Of a DNA stretch of 64,000 nt, positions 35,400-45,207 are shown piece by piece (positions within the stretch are counted from its first letter, which is position 1; each line of letters opens with the position of its first letter). Made by a program: the position numbers and the translations under genes. This DNA comes from Pontibacter rufus. GTDB lineage: Bacteria > Bacteroidota > Bacteroidia > Cytophagales > Hymenobacteraceae. Location of the stretch: assembly GCF_015694705.1 (NCBI RefSeq), contig NZ_JADQDR010000002.1, positions 310,001-374,000 of the forward strand, in the 5' to 3' direction. The notes under the pieces are model-generated. The model was given only the letters and a program-made list of their open reading frames with translations. It was not told the DNA's origin and searched no databases.

Positions 35400-36854
35400 A
35401 TGATGAAAGTAGCGCTTATGCTTACAAAGATGCTACAGTTCAAACAAATTATTCTATTCTTTTTCCTGGCGCTGCCCGCCGCCGCGCAGCAGCCCGCTTT
35501 TACCTGGGGCCCTGCCATCAATTACGAATCCGGTAAACTGGATCACATGCAGGTGGCCGGCGTAAACGGCACGGGCTTTTATACCACCTATGAAGAAGAT
35601 TACCAGGTAACGCTGGAACGGTACAACAACCAAAACCAGCGCCTCTGGGCTGTGGCGTTGCTACCCAAAACACCTGAGGGGCAAACTTCACGCTTCCTGG
35701 GCGCTGTATTGCTCCATAAAAAGCTTTATATACTCTCCACTTTCTACGGCGGCGGCCACACCAGTGTGTATGCGCAGCGCATTCATGAGAGCGGCAATTA
35801 CGATCCCGAGATCATTCCTCTGGTTAGCAGCACGTATGGCAACAGCGTAACCCTTGGCGTGGCGCCGGATAAAAATGCCCTGCTGCTGGTACAGACTGAT
35901 GTAACGGGAGGGCCTGCCACCGTTACGCTTTTTTCGCACGATCTGCATTCCCGCTGGTCGCGCGACTTTACGCCTGACGGAACAGTGCAGGAGGTGGCTG
36001 TACAGAGCGACGGAACAGCTTTTATACTTACCAGGGCAGGCGCTACAGCTGCTTCTACAGCAGCCTTTCATCTCTATCGCTTCGGCAGAGAAAACGGTGA
36101 GTTAGCAACTATCGCATTGGGCCAGGGACAGTACCGGCCACTGCAGGCCCGGCTACACCTCACGCCGGGGCAGGATGTGATGGTAGCCGGCTATTTTGTG
36201 CGTGCTTTGTCGGTCGTCACGCAAAACCCGGAACCCCTGGGCACCTTTTATTACCACCTGGACAGTACCACAATGCAGAACCCGGCCGGTGTTTATACAC
36301 TGTTTGATCCGGCCTTTCTGCGCAACTATAAACGCTACAGAGCTGACAGAAATCATAACCAGCGCCTGCGCAGCCTGCAACTTGGTCCCCTGGTGCCTAC
36401 CGGCGAAAATGGCCTGGCGCTGCTTGGTGAAGTTACGTTTGCAGAAGCCGTAAGCGGCAGTGTTTCTTTTAACTTTGAGGACATTATCATTACCAGCCTG
36501 CAACCGGACGGCACTCCCCGTTATGTTACCAGCATCAACAAAGAGCAACACACCACCAGAGATAACAGCAGCCTTGGTTCTTATTTTGCCACCGCTATCG
36601 GCGATACGCTGCAGATCGTTTACCTTAGTTTTGATAACAACGATACTCCCGCCGTGGCAGCTAAACAGAAGATGCCGGTGTTGGTTTCTATCACACCCGA
36701 TGGCCGCCAGCAGGTAAGCCTGCTACGCTACGCCGGGGCAACAGGCACTCAGTTTTATCTGCGCCCGGCCACCACCTTCCCTGTTTCGGAACGTGAGTTT
36801 ATCGTGCTTGGCATCGGCGATGGTTATTACAAGTATGGCCGCATGCGGTTTTAA
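35400..36854 (+). CDS. Secreted protein of unknown function, probably beta-propeller
   Basis: The 484-residue protein has a hydrophobic N-terminal signal (QFKQIILFFFLALPAAAQQ). The mature part is strand-rich with repeated phrases such as YTTYEEDYQVTLERY, GNSVTLGVAPDKNALLLV, SDGTAFILTRAG and LQPDGTPRYVTSIN, spaced like blades of a propeller. No family is recognised with confidence; similar proteins in Bacteroidota are annotated as hypothetical. Two ATGs are adjacent (35400 and 35403) and the signal peptide fits either. The next gene, priA, is 226 bases downstream with its own probable promoter. Confidence 0.65.
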   Translation: MMKVALMLTKMLQFKQIILFFFLALPAAAQQPAFTWGPAINYESGKLDHMQVAGVNGTGFYTTYEEDYQVTLERYNNQNQRLWAVALLPKTPEGQTSRFLGAVLLHKKLYILSTFYGGGHTSVYAQRIHESGNYDPEIIPLVSSTYGNSVTLGVAPDKNALLLVQTDVTGGPATVTLFSHDLHSRWSRDFTPDGTVQEVAVQSDGTAFILTRAGATAASTAAFHLYRFGRENGELATIALGQGQYRPLQARLHLTPGQDVMVAGYFVRALSVVTQNPEPLGTFYYHLDSTTMQNPAGVYTLFDPAFLRNYKRYRADRNHNQRLRSLQLGPLVPTGENGLALLGEVTFAEAVSGSVSFNFEDIIITSLQPDGTPRYVTSINKEQHTTRDNSSLGSYFATAIGDTLQIVYLSFDNNDTPAVAAKQKMPVLVSITPDGRQQVSLLRYAGATGTQFYLRPATTFPVSEREFIVLGIGDGYYKYGRMRF

Positions 36855-37080
36855 TTTCGCAGTTATACTTCCTGAAGCGCAAATAATCTCTTTACCGGCA
36901 GTTATGGCTGGCCATAAATCAGGACATTGAGAAATGCATATCGCTTTGTTGAAGGCATGCTGTGTTATATGATCCAGCACAAACAGCAATTTTATCAGGG
37001 CAGTCATTTAACCAGCAGGGCGACAGCAAAAACAATCATCATTTTTTACGACCTTTGCAGAAGCTAACAAAGTATCACCC

Positions 37081-39612
37081 TTGTCTGAACTGCTGAATTT
37101 CAATTTTCCGCCGGAGCCGGCTGTAGACCGCGTTACGTTATTTGCCGACGTGATCCTGCCCCTGCCCCTGCCCAAGCTGTATACCTACCGCATTCCTTTC
37201 GAGATGAACGACGAGGTGCTGGTGGGCGTGCGCGTGATTGTGCAGTTTGGGGCCAAAAGGGTGCTGAGTTGCATTGTAGCTGACATTCACGAAAATGCCC
37301 CCGCCGACTACCAGGCCAAGTATATCCTGGATGTGCTGGATGATACGCCCATCGTTACGGCGCCGCAGCTCAAGCTGTTTAAATGGATTGCCGATTACTA
37401 TATGTGTACGCTGGGCGAGGTGATAAACGCGGCCCTGCCTTCCGCCCTGAAGCTGAGCAGTGAGTCGCGCATACAGCTGCACCCGCACTATAACCCCGAA
37501 GAGGACGATTTTATACTTGCACCGCAGGAGGAAAAAATTCTGTTGGCACTGCAGGACAACCAGGCGCTTACTTTTACCGAAGCAGGCAACCTCCTGCAGC
37601 TTAAAAACTATCATAAGTTCATTAAGTCGCTGATACAGAAGGAGGCCATCATCATTTATGAGCAGGTCAGCGACAAGTATGCGCCCAAGGTGGTAAAGAA
37701 AGTGCGCCTTTCAGAGCATTTCGTGCAGGAAGAAGGGCTGTTGGAGGAGCTTTTTAACCAGCTGACACCGCAGCCCAAACAGCTGGACGTGCTGCTGAAC
37801 TACCTGCAGAAAGTGCCGGTGCACCAGGACATCCACCTGAACTACAAAGGTATCGAGAAAAGCGCCCTTACGACCAATACGCACCTGTCAGCCTCATCCA
37901 TCAATACGCTCATTAAAAAAGGGGTGCTGGAGCAGTTTGATCAGATTGTGTCGCGCTTCCCGATGGACAGCGAACCGCAGCAACTGCCCATGGCCCTGTC
38001 GGAGTACCAGTTGCAGGCCAAAGACGAGATTCTGGGCTTGTTTAAAGAGAAAGATACGGTGCTGTTGCATGGCATAACGGGCAGCGGCAAAACCGAAGTA
38101 TACATCGACCTGATAAAACATGCGCTGGAAGGCGGCGGGCAGGTGCTGTACCTGCTACCCGAAATTGCCCTCACTGCCCAAATCGTAACCCGCCTGATGA
38201 AGGTGTTTGGCGATAAACTGGGCGTATATCACTCCAAATTTTCTGATAACGAGCGGGCCGAAGTATGGCAGGGCGTGTTATCAGGCAAGTTTCAGGTAGT
38301 GGTTGGCGTCCGGTCGGCTGTTTTCCTGCCTTTCCATAACCTGTCGCTGATAATTGTGGACGAAGAGCACGAAGCCAGCTACAAGCAGTATGATCCGGCG
38401 CCACGCTACAACGCCCGCGAAACGGCCTTGGTAATGGCCAGCCTGCAAGGCGCCAAAACACTGCTGGGCTCGGCTACGCCTTCTATTGAGAGCTACTATA
38501 ACTGCCAGACCGGCCGCTGGGGTTTGGTAAGTATGACCAGGCGGTTTGGAGAAGCGCAGCTGCCTGCTATGGAACTGGTGAATGTGCGCGAAGAGCAGCA
38601 GCGCAAAAACATGCACAGCCACTTTTCCGGCAAGCTATTAACAGCCATTGAGGAGCGCCTGCAGCGGCAGGAGCAGGTCATATTGTTTCAGAACCGCCGC
38701 GGCTACGCCCCTTTCATCAGTTGCGAAGAATGCTCCTGGATACCCAAGTGCAAGTATTGCGCCGTGAGCCTGTCGTACCACAAGTATAACGGTGAGTTGC
38801 GCTGCCACTACTGCGGCTATCACGAACGTATGCCCCACGATTGCCCCGCCTGCGGCGCCACGACGCTCAAAAGCATGGGCTTCGGCACAGAGAAGGTGGA
38901 AGACGACCTGAAACTGCTGCTGCCTAATGCGGAAATACAGCGCATGGACCTGGATACAACCAAAAAGAAAAACAGTTATCAGCAGATTATTGCGGATTTT
39001 GAGAGCGGCCGCACCAATGTGCTGGTGGGTACGCAAATGGTAACCAAAGGACTCGATTTCGAGAACGTAAGCCTGGTAGGCATTCTCAACGCCGACACGA
39101 TTATCAACTTCCCCGACTTCCGGGCACATGAGCGGGCGTTTCAGCTTTTTGTGCAGGTAAGTGGCCGTGCCGGCCGGAAGGGCAAGCCCGGCACTGTGAT
39201 CATCCAGACACGCGACCCGCTGCAACCTATTTTCCGGAAGGTGCATAGCAACGATTACCAGGGCTTGTACGAGCACGAGATAGAGGAGCGCCTGCGCTTT
39301 GGTTACCCGCCGTTTGTACGCATGATCCGCATCACAGTGAAGCATACCGAGGAGCATACCGCAGAAAATGCGGCTATTGTGCTGGCCAAAGATTTAGCTG
39401 ATCAGCTGGGCAAGCAACAGGTGCTGGGGCCTGAGGTGCCTTATATCTTTAAGATTAGAAATCAGTTCCTGCAGGAGATCCATATTAAGCTGCCCCGCGA
39501 AAGCACCAACCTGAAAGCCGCGAAAGCACAGATAGCACAAGCTATTGCCAATCTCAGGCTGCTCCCCGACTTCAAAGGCATCCGGGTAGTGGCCGATGTG
39601 GACCCGGTGTAA
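37081..39612 (+). CDS. priA: Primosomal protein N' (replication restart helicase), TTG start
   Basis: The 843-residue PriA helicase reloads the replisome at stalled forks. The N-terminal DNA-binding domain contains YTYRIPFEMNDEVLVGVRVIVQ. Walker A is HGITGSGKTEVY, and the DEAH-like motif II is IIVDEEHEASYK followed by PRYNARETA. The zinc region has the expected cysteines (CEECSWIPKCKYC ... CHYCGYHER ... CPACG). Late motifs include VLVGTQMVTKGLDFENVSLVG and VSGRAGRKGKPG. No ATG is seen near the start, so TTG 37081 is inferred. A GACCTTTG box, one base off TAnnTTTG, ends 24 bases upstream. Confidence 0.96.
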   Translation: MSELLNFNFPPEPAVDRVTLFADVILPLPLPKLYTYRIPFEMNDEVLVGVRVIVQFGAKRVLSCIVADIHENAPADYQAKYILDVLDDTPIVTAPQLKLFKWIADYYMCTLGEVINAALPSALKLSSESRIQLHPHYNPEEDDFILAPQEEKILLALQDNQALTFTEAGNLLQLKNYHKFIKSLIQKEAIIIYEQVSDKYAPKVVKKVRLSEHFVQEEGLLEELFNQLTPQPKQLDVLLNYLQKVPVHQDIHLNYKGIEKSALTTNTHLSASSINTLIKKGVLEQFDQIVSRFPMDSEPQQLPMALSEYQLQAKDEILGLFKEKDTVLLHGITGSGKTEVYIDLIKHALEGGGQVLYLLPEIALTAQIVTRLMKVFGDKLGVYHSKFSDNERAEVWQGVLSGKFQVVVGVRSAVFLPFHNLSLIIVDEEHEASYKQYDPAPRYNARETALVMASLQGAKTLLGSATPSIESYYNCQTGRWGLVSMTRRFGEAQLPAMELVNVREEQQRKNMHSHFSGKLLTAIEERLQRQEQVILFQNRRGYAPFISCEECSWIPKCKYCAVSLSYHKYNGELRCHYCGYHERMPHDCPACGATTLKSMGFGTEKVEDDLKLLLPNAEIQRMDLDTTKKKNSYQQIIADFESGRTNVLVGTQMVTKGLDFENVSLVGILNADTIINFPDFRAHERAFQLFVQVSGRAGRKGKPGTVIIQTRDPLQPIFRKVHSNDYQGLYEHEIEERLRFGYPPFVRMIRITVKHTEEHTAENAAIVLAKDLADQLGKQQVLGPEVPYIFKIRNQFLQEIHIKLPRESTNLKAAKAQIAQAIANLRLLPDFKGIRVVADVDPV

Positions 39613-39762
39613 ATAAATAGATTTGAAAAAGCGTAATTTTAATTTACTTCTCTGCTTACTAGTATAGTCAGGACAGAATGCCAGCATTTTCAAGTATACT
39701 TCCCTTATCAAACCTGAGAGCGTCAAAATAAAGGAGATAAACCCGGCTTTATTCCCTTTATT

Positions 39763-40644
39763 TTAAATCATACCTTTGCAATACTTATCCCAGTAATCAA
39801 TAAGCATCTGCTCTCCGGCAGGAGTAAAATTAGTTCCCATAAATGGGGTAGGTGTAAACTCTCCGAAAACAGCTCCCTTGTCGGTAGCATAAAAGTCTAT
39901 CCTGACAAAGATACCATAGAGCCTGCTTAGTTTTTTGGCTTGTTCAATCATCTCTGCCAGGCAGACTGGTGGTTGCTGGTAAGTTCCTTTAGGATAGTAA
40001 GTATTAGGATTATCTATCTGCTTCCAGTTCTCATCGTAAAAAGTGCTGTACCCTTTTGTAGGACTTAATCTGTCTATAATGAAAATGTACGCAACCTCTC
40101 CGTTGAACATAAAGAATTTATAATCAATAGGTAGTTTGTATTCGCTCCTTTCTGTCTTCAAAAATTCTTCGACGAGAAATTCCAGATAAGGGTTTTGTTG
40201 TAAGGCTATACCTAATTTTTCGATAATATCCTGCTTTGTGTATGTTTGTTGGTCCATCAGATTGAACGAACCATCTATCACGAATACCAAATTAGACGAA
40301 TAACCTATCGTCGGCCTTATCACAAACTGCTTGGGCAACTTCTCCACATCCAGTGTGCTTAAGTCTCTGCCTTTCCAATAAAGTTCTGCTACCCGGCAAC
40401 CATTCATCTTAGCGAACTCACGGGAATTATACTTATTGCTAAGCTTGCGCTGCCAATTCTCTACATCCTGCCATTTAGCTAATGGGTCACTGGCACTCAT
40501 AGGTGTATTTCGGACAGCCTCTGCATTGGGCGCATCCCAAAACGTACTGTGCCGGTGCTGAATGCGTGCAAAGAACTCCCCCCTTCGCCGATACAACTTG
40601 CCTTTCATGGCACGGACAATTAATTTAAATACTTTCTTTAACAT
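39763..40644 (-). CDS. TupA-like ATP-grasp protein
   Basis: The 293-residue protein resembles the TupA-like ATP-grasp family (teichuronopeptide and polysaccharide biosynthesis in Gram-positives; amide-ligase chemistry). Supporting segments are KLPKQFVIRPTIGYSSN (lysine/ATP region), EEFLKTERSEYKLPIDYKFFMFNGEVAYIFI (the D-Y-K-F-F-x-F-N-G signature) and VRIDFYATDKGAVFGEFTPTP (acidic metal-binding end). Base composition is AT-richer than its neighbours and the gene stands alone, which suggests transfer. It may decorate a surface polysaccharide; the substrate is unknown. Confidence 0.78.
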   Translation of the reverse strand: MLKKVFKLIVRAMKGKLYRRRGEFFARIQHRHSTFWDAPNAEAVRNTPMSASDPLAKWQDVENWQRKLSNKYNSREFAKMNGCRVAELYWKGRDLSTLDVEKLPKQFVIRPTIGYSSNLVFVIDGSFNLMDQQTYTKQDIIEKLGIALQQNPYLEFLVEEFLKTERSEYKLPIDYKFFMFNGEVAYIFIIDRLSPTKGYSTFYDENWKQIDNPNTYYPKGTYQQPPVCLAEMIEQAKKLSRLYGIFVRIDFYATDKGAVFGEFTPTPFMGTNFTPAGEQMLIDYWDKYCKGMI

Positions 40645-40858
40645 AGCACTTCTATATGTAGATGTAATTTATTTGAACTTTAAATAACACGAATATATAA
40701 TTTATATTTAAATCTATTAAAACTTTATATTAAGCATAACTACAACCACTTATTTACCGGCACCGTATACCTGTGACTTTGGCTAAAAGTTGAAGACCTG
40801 AGAGTTTGATTTATCTCCTGAGATAAGGAAGACTTTCGGGTTTTTATTTTGCTCTATA

Positions 40859-41041
40859 CTATACATCTCTTTTCTTCCTGAGCAGCGCCATCAGGTAAAT
40901 TGTTCCGAAAATCAGGAAAACAACAAGTAAAAACACATCAAAGGCGCTATAGTTTCCTGTGAAGACTCTATATCCGTTTAGGCCCGCAAATACAAAGCAG
41001 ACAACTGTGAGGACAATACGATAGTACCTGCGATTTTGCAT
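40859..41041 (-). CDS. Small two-helix membrane protein
   Basis: The 60-residue product is basic at both ends with two hydrophobic helices (YRIVLTVVCFVFAGLNGYRVF and FDVFLLVVFLIFGTIYLMALL). Composition and the positive-inside pattern look like a real small inner-membrane protein of a type common in Cytophagales. No homologue is recognised with certainty. It sits alone between the ATP-grasp and M14 genes. Confidence 0.6.
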   Translation of the reverse strand: MQNRRYYRIVLTVVCFVFAGLNGYRVFTGNYSAFDVFLLVVFLIFGTIYLMALLRKKRDV

Positions 41042-41220
41042 AGGCTAATATTTGTTTGCAGCTAAATATAATATAATCCTGATTGCTTAAATAACGCCTT
41101 TTGAAGCAACCAGGCACATGCTTCCATAATCCCGGGGCATAAGGGCGGCCACTTTATACCTGCTTGCTTACCGGCCTTATCACCATATACTTTAAGCGCT
41201 ACGACGTGGATAGCACGTTT

Positions 41221-43770
41221 TTACTGGCCAACCAGGAACACAGCATTGCCGAACAGCAGCTTGCCGCCCTGCCAGAACGCCCGGAACAGCGGATTATCAG
41301 CCATGTATACTACCTGGCCGCGGCCCATCTCCTGCGTTCCCAGCAGCAACGCATCCTGCAGTTTTTGCCTGGCGCCGGCCCCTACAAAGCCGGTAATATA
41401 ATTATCTTTTTTCAGAACGCCCACATTCCAGCCATCTTCCATAAATTCAAAAACATCGGTGGAGCGTATTAAGGCATAGTAGTCCCCGTCGTAGCCGAAC
41501 GCCAGCGGATGTGTTTTATCTAAATCCACCCGAAATATACTTCCCTGCACCATGCCGGCCAATTCTGCCCGCTCGCGACTGCCGTAAGCTTTCAAATCAG
41601 CATAAGGGTCCTGGTTTTCTTTTGATTTCTCTTTATCTTCTATTTCCTTCAGCTTCAGGTCAAAATCCTTTTTACCTGCCAGAAAACTCGCGGCGCCTTC
41701 CATGGCAATAAGTTTGCCGCCCGCTCTTATCCAGTCCTTCACGTTTTCCAGCGTTTTCTCGTCCAGCACACGGCTGTAGGAGCCATCCGGCAGTATAAGC
41801 ACATCAAAATCCTGAAGCGGCACCCGGCTGAAGTAAGAAGTATTTACGGCGGTAACAGGATAGCCAATTTGCTGCTCAAAATAGTGCCATACTTCGCCAA
41901 AGCCATAGGCTGATACACCCTCGCCGGTCATCACGGCCACTTTAGGCATTTTCAGAGAATGTACATTGCCGGAGCCAAAGTCGCTGCCGCTGGTGGCAAA
42001 GCCGGTTTCGGTGGCTGCAAGCGACACGTTATACTTTGTGGCCAGCTCGCGCACCATAGTGTCCAGCTCATCCCCTATCTGCTCGTTGCCGTTGCGCGTG
42101 ATGATAAGGGTACCCGGCGCATATTGCTGGTTGTTTATCTCAAAGGCCTTCTCCGCCATACGTACTTTTATACCATGCTGCATCACATCCGCCAGGAAAC
42201 GCAGATCATCAACACTGTTCCAGGGTACCAGGTAGGCATAAGGCTTTGCCATAGAGAGGGCAGACGTAGCTAACGTAATCGGTTTAGCCGCACCGGGCTC
42301 CAGGCGGTTTTTCAGCGCATAAGCCTGCAGGCCATAGGCATAAGGTATAGCCCAGGTGGTGATGTCGTATGTCAGGGAATCTTCCAGTTTTGCCTGTGGC
42401 TCGAACAGCACTTTTACAAGTGTCGATTTTGGCTGATACATACTTATCACCAAATCATTCTGCCCGATTTTGAAGTTTTCGTTTTTGCCGGTGGCATAGT
42501 TAAACCCTTTGGCGGAACTGCTTTTACCGGCATAGCCATACTTAATCTGCTGGCCATCGAGGTAGCTGGTGAGTTGCTGCAGTTTGGCGGTGTTCGCCCC
42601 ATCTGCTTTCAGCACGAAAGTTTTATAGTTGCCGGCCGGGTTGTGCAGGTTGTTGTCGTAATATTTGCGGAACTCCTGCTTTAGCTGGTCAGCTTTTTCG
42701 GAAGTGGCCTGAATAGTGGCCTTGCTGGCTGCTACGTGGTGTGCAATGCGCTGCGCCAGCGTCAGCGTATCGCCATCTTCTTTCTGATACGCCAGCCCCG
42801 CACGGCCGGAACCGCCCTGCTCATACGTCATGCCGATGGCGCCGTTGTAAGTGGGCCAGGTATCGCCGTAGCTGGGGTAAAACAGGTCGTACTGCTCGCG
42901 GGTAAAGTATAGCCAGTTGTTTTTGTCGAAATATTGCCGGTTATAGTCGCCGATGGTGTTCTGAAACTGGCGCTGCCAAGGCGTAATACTCTCGTGGAAA
43001 GGCCTGGCTGCCGGCGAAAAATAGTAAGATGCTTCCGGCCCCATCTCATGAAAATCGGCATGTACCTGCGGCAGCCAGTTGTTGTATACCGCTATGCGCT
43101 GCTTCGATTCAATTTGCGTTTGCCAGGCCCAGTCGCGGTTCAGGTCGAAGTAGTAGTGGTTCGGCCTGCCGCCCGGCCAGGGCTCCCAATGCTCCCAGGC
43201 ATAGGGCGCCGCATTGCCTCCCTGGTTGGCTGCCTGCTTGTACCACTGCACATAGCGCTCGTGTCCGTCGGGATTCACCATCGGGTCTATCAGCACCACC
43301 GTATTTTGCAGCCATTGTTTGCTCTGCTCATTGGCCGGGTTCACGAGGTCGTAAAGTACCTGCATCACGGCTTCCGAACTGACTGCCTCGTTACCATGCA
43401 CATTATAGCTCAGCCAGGCAATGGCCGGTTGATTGCCCTGTACCTGCCCGCTTTCCACGCCCGCCATGCGCAGGCTGTTTTCCCGGATTTGCTCCAGGCG
43501 CGGCAGATTTTCATCCGAGGCCACGTAAGCCAGCACCAGCGGACGGCCCTCGTACGTATGGCCATACTCCTGCACTTTCAACCGGTTGGGCGCCTGCTGC
43601 GCCAGGTAGTTTACATAGTCCAGCACGCGTGACTGCGGTGTAAATTGCTGGCCCAGTTCATAACCCAGAAAAGCTGCCGGCGATTTCAGGGGGTTTTGCT
43701 GCGCTATTGCCGACGATACACTCAGCAGTATCATTATAAAAGCGACAAGCCGCTTTAAGGAGTATAGCAT
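41221..43770 (-). CDS. Secreted M14-family zinc carboxypeptidase
   Basis: The 849-residue protein has a signal peptide (residues 1-23, ending in SSAIA). The M14 zinc motif is H125-x2-E128 in SYNVHGNEAVSSEA, and the third zinc ligand lies in QVHADFHEMGPEASYYFSP. The substrate-binding VNPDGHERYVQW and the FDLNRDWAWQTQ segment fit as well. The C-terminal third (about 590-790) resembles a glutamine-amidotransferase-like fold (VLILPDGSYSRV, GGKLIAMEGAASFLAG), as in large Bacteroidota M14 proteins. It probably digests peptides in the periplasm or outside. It is a single gene. Confidence 0.92.
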   Translation of the reverse strand: MLYSLKRLVAFIMILLSVSSAIAQQNPLKSPAAFLGYELGQQFTPQSRVLDYVNYLAQQAPNRLKVQEYGHTYEGRPLVLAYVASDENLPRLEQIRENSLRMAGVESGQVQGNQPAIAWLSYNVHGNEAVSSEAVMQVLYDLVNPANEQSKQWLQNTVVLIDPMVNPDGHERYVQWYKQAANQGGNAAPYAWEHWEPWPGGRPNHYYFDLNRDWAWQTQIESKQRIAVYNNWLPQVHADFHEMGPEASYYFSPAARPFHESITPWQRQFQNTIGDYNRQYFDKNNWLYFTREQYDLFYPSYGDTWPTYNGAIGMTYEQGGSGRAGLAYQKEDGDTLTLAQRIAHHVAASKATIQATSEKADQLKQEFRKYYDNNLHNPAGNYKTFVLKADGANTAKLQQLTSYLDGQQIKYGYAGKSSSAKGFNYATGKNENFKIGQNDLVISMYQPKSTLVKVLFEPQAKLEDSLTYDITTWAIPYAYGLQAYALKNRLEPGAAKPITLATSALSMAKPYAYLVPWNSVDDLRFLADVMQHGIKVRMAEKAFEINNQQYAPGTLIITRNGNEQIGDELDTMVRELATKYNVSLAATETGFATSGSDFGSGNVHSLKMPKVAVMTGEGVSAYGFGEVWHYFEQQIGYPVTAVNTSYFSRVPLQDFDVLILPDGSYSRVLDEKTLENVKDWIRAGGKLIAMEGAASFLAGKKDFDLKLKEIEDKEKSKENQDPYADLKAYGSRERAELAGMVQGSIFRVDLDKTHPLAFGYDGDYYALIRSTDVFEFMEDGWNVGVLKKDNYITGFVGAGARQKLQDALLLGTQEMGRGQVVYMADNPLFRAFWQGGKLLFGNAVFLVGQ

Positions 43771-43972
43771 ATTTTTAATTCGAGATGATGGTTTTGGCAG
43801 AAGTATAATGAAGGCACAATCTGGAGAAAAATGATGAGTTTGGCAAATAGCAAAAACAATTGGTTGCTGTACAAAATATATGTTGCCGGTATAGAAAATA
43901 CCCTTTTATACTGATAGCCTTTCTCAAAAATAAAGCGTAAACTTATTTATGATTATTTCTCCATATAATATT

Positions 43973-44485
43973 ATGGAAAAACTATTTCTGTTTTCGGCAA
44001 TGATGTGCCTGCTGCTGGTCAGCTGCCAGTACCCTGATGATGACGTGGACATGCCGGAACCTGAACCGGAGAAACCTGTAAGCGAGCGAATACTAGGCAC
44101 CTGGATAAATACCAGAACCACCTTTATAGAACTTAATTCGACCGGTAAGCCTCTCAACAAGTTTATACATGATCATCCTTATTCCTATCCCAGAGGTTAT
44201 TTTTATAGCATTGACAGTAATTATGTTACTACCTTTTACTCTCTCGATAATCAGGATGAGATGCAAGAATCGGTGGGATATACACTTACTGAAAGCAAAG
44301 GTAAAACATACATTGGAGAAGAAACATTTATTGGCACTACAGTATACGAGATAACAATCCTTACAGACAGCACAATGAAATGGGTAATGAATGACAGCCT
44401 CGCAGCACTATCAGATGCATATGATAAAGGTTCATATCCTGATGGAGTTAATTTGATAGAAGATTTTATAAAGTATAAAAGATAA
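43973..44485 (+). CDS. Lipoprotein, first of three tandem paralogues (lipocalin-like)
   Basis: The 170-residue product has a lipoprotein signal peptide with lipobox LLVSC (C18), followed by QYPDDDVDMPEPEPEKP, an acidic and proline-rich leader. The mature domain begins SERILGTWINT and ends with the motif EITILTDSTMKWVMNDSLAA, a small lipocalin-like or META-like beta fold. The same leader and the same ITxxxDSxMxW end motif recur in the next two genes, so they arose by duplication. The function is unknown; surface display is likely from the acidic leader. I preferred the ATG at 43973 for the signal peptide. Confidence 0.8.
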   Translation: MEKLFLFSAMMCLLLVSCQYPDDDVDMPEPEPEKPVSERILGTWINTRTTFIELNSTGKPLNKFIHDHPYSYPRGYFYSIDSNYVTTFYSLDNQDEMQESVGYTLTESKGKTYIGEETFIGTTVYEITILTDSTMKWVMNDSLAALSDAYDKGSYPDGVNLIEDFIKYKR

Positions 44486-44603
44486 ACAGTTTGCTATGCT
44501 ATAGAAATAAGTGGCAGCAAAATATATAGTTGTTAATCTGAGCGTATGAAGCTTTTGTACACATCAAATCAGCATTACTTACCAAATATAAATATATGTT
44601 ACT

Positions 44604-45005
44604 ATGAAAAAGCTATTTCTACTTCCAATGATGGTTTGCCTGCTGCTGGCCGGCTGCCAGGATCCCGATGATGATGTAGATATGCCGGAGCCCCAGAAGC
44701 CTGTAAGTGAATTGATACAAGGAGAGTGGGACGGCGTACCCAGCTATGGCAGCGATAGTGGCCATGAACAATGGAATTACAGCTTTGATAACGGAGAGTT
44801 TCGCGCTGCCGATGCTAATGATCCGGAAGAGTACTCTTTTGGAGAATATACACTTTCTGAAAGTGGGGGCAAGAACTTTATAGAACTGGTAGATAACTTT
44901 GAAAGTAGCGCTAAGTATGAGATAACAGCTATTTCGGATAGCGCCATGACGTGGAAACTGACCGATGGCGGAGGCCCGGATACATGGCAGTTCACCAGGA
45001 AGTAA
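44604..45005 (+). CDS. Lipoprotein, second tandem paralogue
   Basis: The 133-residue lipoprotein has lipobox LLAGC (C18) and the leader QDPDDDVDMPEPQKP, nearly the same as the upstream paralogue. A single domain runs from SELIQGEWDG to EITAISDSAMTWKLTDGG and ends in WQFTRK. It is shorter than its neighbours because the middle insertion is missing. A terminator (45022-45057) follows 16 bases after the stop, so it can be expressed independently. The function is unknown. Confidence 0.8.
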   Translation: MKKLFLLPMMVCLLLAGCQDPDDDVDMPEPQKPVSELIQGEWDGVPSYGSDSGHEQWNYSFDNGEFRAADANDPEEYSFGEYTLSESGGKNFIELVDNFESSAKYEITAISDSAMTWKLTDGGGPDTWQFTRK

Positions 45006-45021
45006 CTACTACATAAATCAG

Positions 45022-45057
45022 AACAGCAAAGGGAGGCACTAACCTCCCTTTGCTGTT
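45022..45057 (+). terminator. Terminator after the second lipoprotein gene
   Basis: AACAGCAAAGGGAGG (45022-45036) pairs with CCTCCCTTTGCTGTT (45043-45057) in a perfect 15-bp stem with a six-base loop. Confidence 0.9.
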
Positions 45058-45207
45058 TATAATACCTTAATACTTCGAAAGAAAGAAGTTCTGTTGCCTT
45101 TCCTGTCAAACCATTTAGATAAGCAAAGAAAAATCCAATATTTTTGGCTAATTTAAAAATTATATGTATAATGCAGTATAACTTTAATCCAATAAAATAC
45201 AATACTT

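Noticed and set aside
41164..41472. Plus-strand frame of 102 codons overlapping the end of the M14 gene
   Set aside because: Most of it is antisense to the M14 gene and it has no supporting motif.
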